A DNA stretch of 64,000 bases from NCBI GenBank assembly GCA_013397075.1, contig VWZS01009947.1, positions 1,426,001 to 1,490,000 on the forward strand, written 5' to 3'. The position numbers and the translations under genes were made by a program. The notes beneath the pieces were generated by a model. The model worked only from the letters and a program-made list of their open reading frames with translations, was not told where the DNA came from and searched no databases. This document shows, one piece after another, positions 63,184-64,000 of the stretch. The DNA comes from Rhabdornis inornatus (lineage: Eukaryota; Chordata; Aves; Passeriformes; Rhabdornithidae). The number at the start of each line of letters is the position of its first letter. The stretch's first letter is position 1.

Positions 63184-64000
63184 CTGCAGTCAAATTAAGT
63201 GATACAGTACTAAATGCCCTTTCTGTCAAAATTGAATTGTTTAAACAAGAGTGGATTGTATTAATGTCATTTTCTATGTCAGCTAGCCTACCTGTTTAGG
63301 AAAAACTAATACAAATGCCCTACTTAAAATCATAATATTTAATAGTCTCAAACACTGGTATTTTCTCTGAAAGAAAATAAAAAATACTGTTGCTTTCATT
63401 AAAACATAGTTATCTCCTGCTTATTATCAGAAACTCTTTATTGTAAAAGAAAAAATAAAGAAAAAAATAGCTAAAATATAGTTAAACTTCACATATGAAA
63501 TCTTTGTACAAGTATATTTACTTCAATTTAATATGTATGGCACTTATTAATGTACCAATTCGGAGACAGACATGAAAAATGAGACAAATATGACTGCCTC
63601 CTCCACTTTTGGTTAGTAGTTCTGAAACCAATCACTAATGAAAACTATATACTTCTAATGTGAGAACAGTTAAATAAATATCCACCTCTTTTAACACACT
63701 TTTAAAGAATCAACACACAAAGAACCGAGCAGGTGATCTACCCCAGGAATGCCCTATTGCAAATGGTATAGCATATCCTTATCTGAAAAAAACAATAAAT
63801 CCTTGGCTTTGCATCCTTTGCCACTTATTTTTCTCTACCTCCAACTGATATGATTTCATATTCCCAGTAATCAGGAACAATACAGCAGCATGTGTGTGGC
63901 TTAGAGCTATGTCAGTGCTGGGTGGTTGTCAGTATGTTCGTGGTGGTTAGCTCTCCACTTGATGTCAAACTGGATGTTTAACACCTGCCTGCCTTTCTCT
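63184..64000 (-). other. Intron upstream of window exon 1 (partial)
   Basis: About 0.8 kb of AT-rich intron to the window edge. No further dynein exon or repeat family recognised. Confidence 0.6.

Noticed and set aside
1018..63183. Assignment to DNAH8 rather than DNAH5
   Set aside because: Several blocks fit remembered DNAH5 text better; DNAH8 remains the only serious alternative and a phylogeny would settle it.
1018..63183. Processed or decayed pseudogene
   Set aside because: Introns are present, all 54 exons are open and all key motifs are kept.
1..64000. Operons, CRISPR arrays, tRNA or rRNA genes
   Set aside because: This is an intron-rich vertebrate locus; no repeat-spacer array and no tRNA- or rRNA-like sequence was seen.

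Overview
The window is a piece of a bird genome (species not determinable from sequence alone). It is AT-rich and intron-rich, with several diverged CR1 LINE fragments, the dominant avian/reptilian retroposon. It holds one gene, on the minus strand: the middle and most of the 3' part of an axonemal outer-arm dynein heavy chain, best matched to DNAH5. I place 54 consecutive coding exons between 63183 (5' side) and 1018 (3' side). All are bounded by GT..AG and every split codon joins in frame. Together they carry 8,598 coding nt, or 2,865 complete codons with no stop or frameshift. The tail N-terminus (right of the window) and the last few hundred residues of the C-terminal domain (left of the window) are missing.

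Layout from the gene's 5' side: 63.2-57.5 kb, linker; 56.5-50.6 kb, AAA1 (Walker A in the exon at 54532-54710, Walker B at 52622-52809); 50.0-43.4 kb, AAA2; 42.4-36.9 kb, AAA3; 33.9-28.7 kb, AAA4; 28.8-21.5 kb, stalk coiled coil CC1, microtubule-binding tip and CC2; 20.8-16.3 kb, AAA5; 15.5-7.5 kb, AAA6; 5.2-1.0 kb, start of the C-terminal domain. The product is a ciliary motor: AAA1 hydrolyses ATP, AAA2-AAA4 keep recognisable nucleotide-binding loops, and the stalk carries microtubule binding.

The introns hold CR1 pieces near 2.0, 5.5, 14.8, 27.7, 28.2, 54.1 and 62.3 kb, an ancient CR1/L3-like reverse-transcriptase region at 44.6-45.1 kb, a possible LTR fragment near 47.8 kb, microsatellites and small tandem duplications. 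Most CR1 copies run in the gene's own direction. The exception, at about 53.79-54.52 kb, is antisense and ends about a dozen bases from the splice donor of the AAA1 Walker-A exon.

The most useful observations are: (1) a 383-bp exact duplication at 32.1/32.8 kb bounded by single Ns, which looks like an assembly mis-join; (2) the CR1 abutting the AAA1 exon; (3) a perfect 28-bp inverted repeat with a 7-nt loop inside an old repeat at 45.0 kb. I see no previously undescribed biological system: the window is a conserved motor gene plus ordinary avian intron content.
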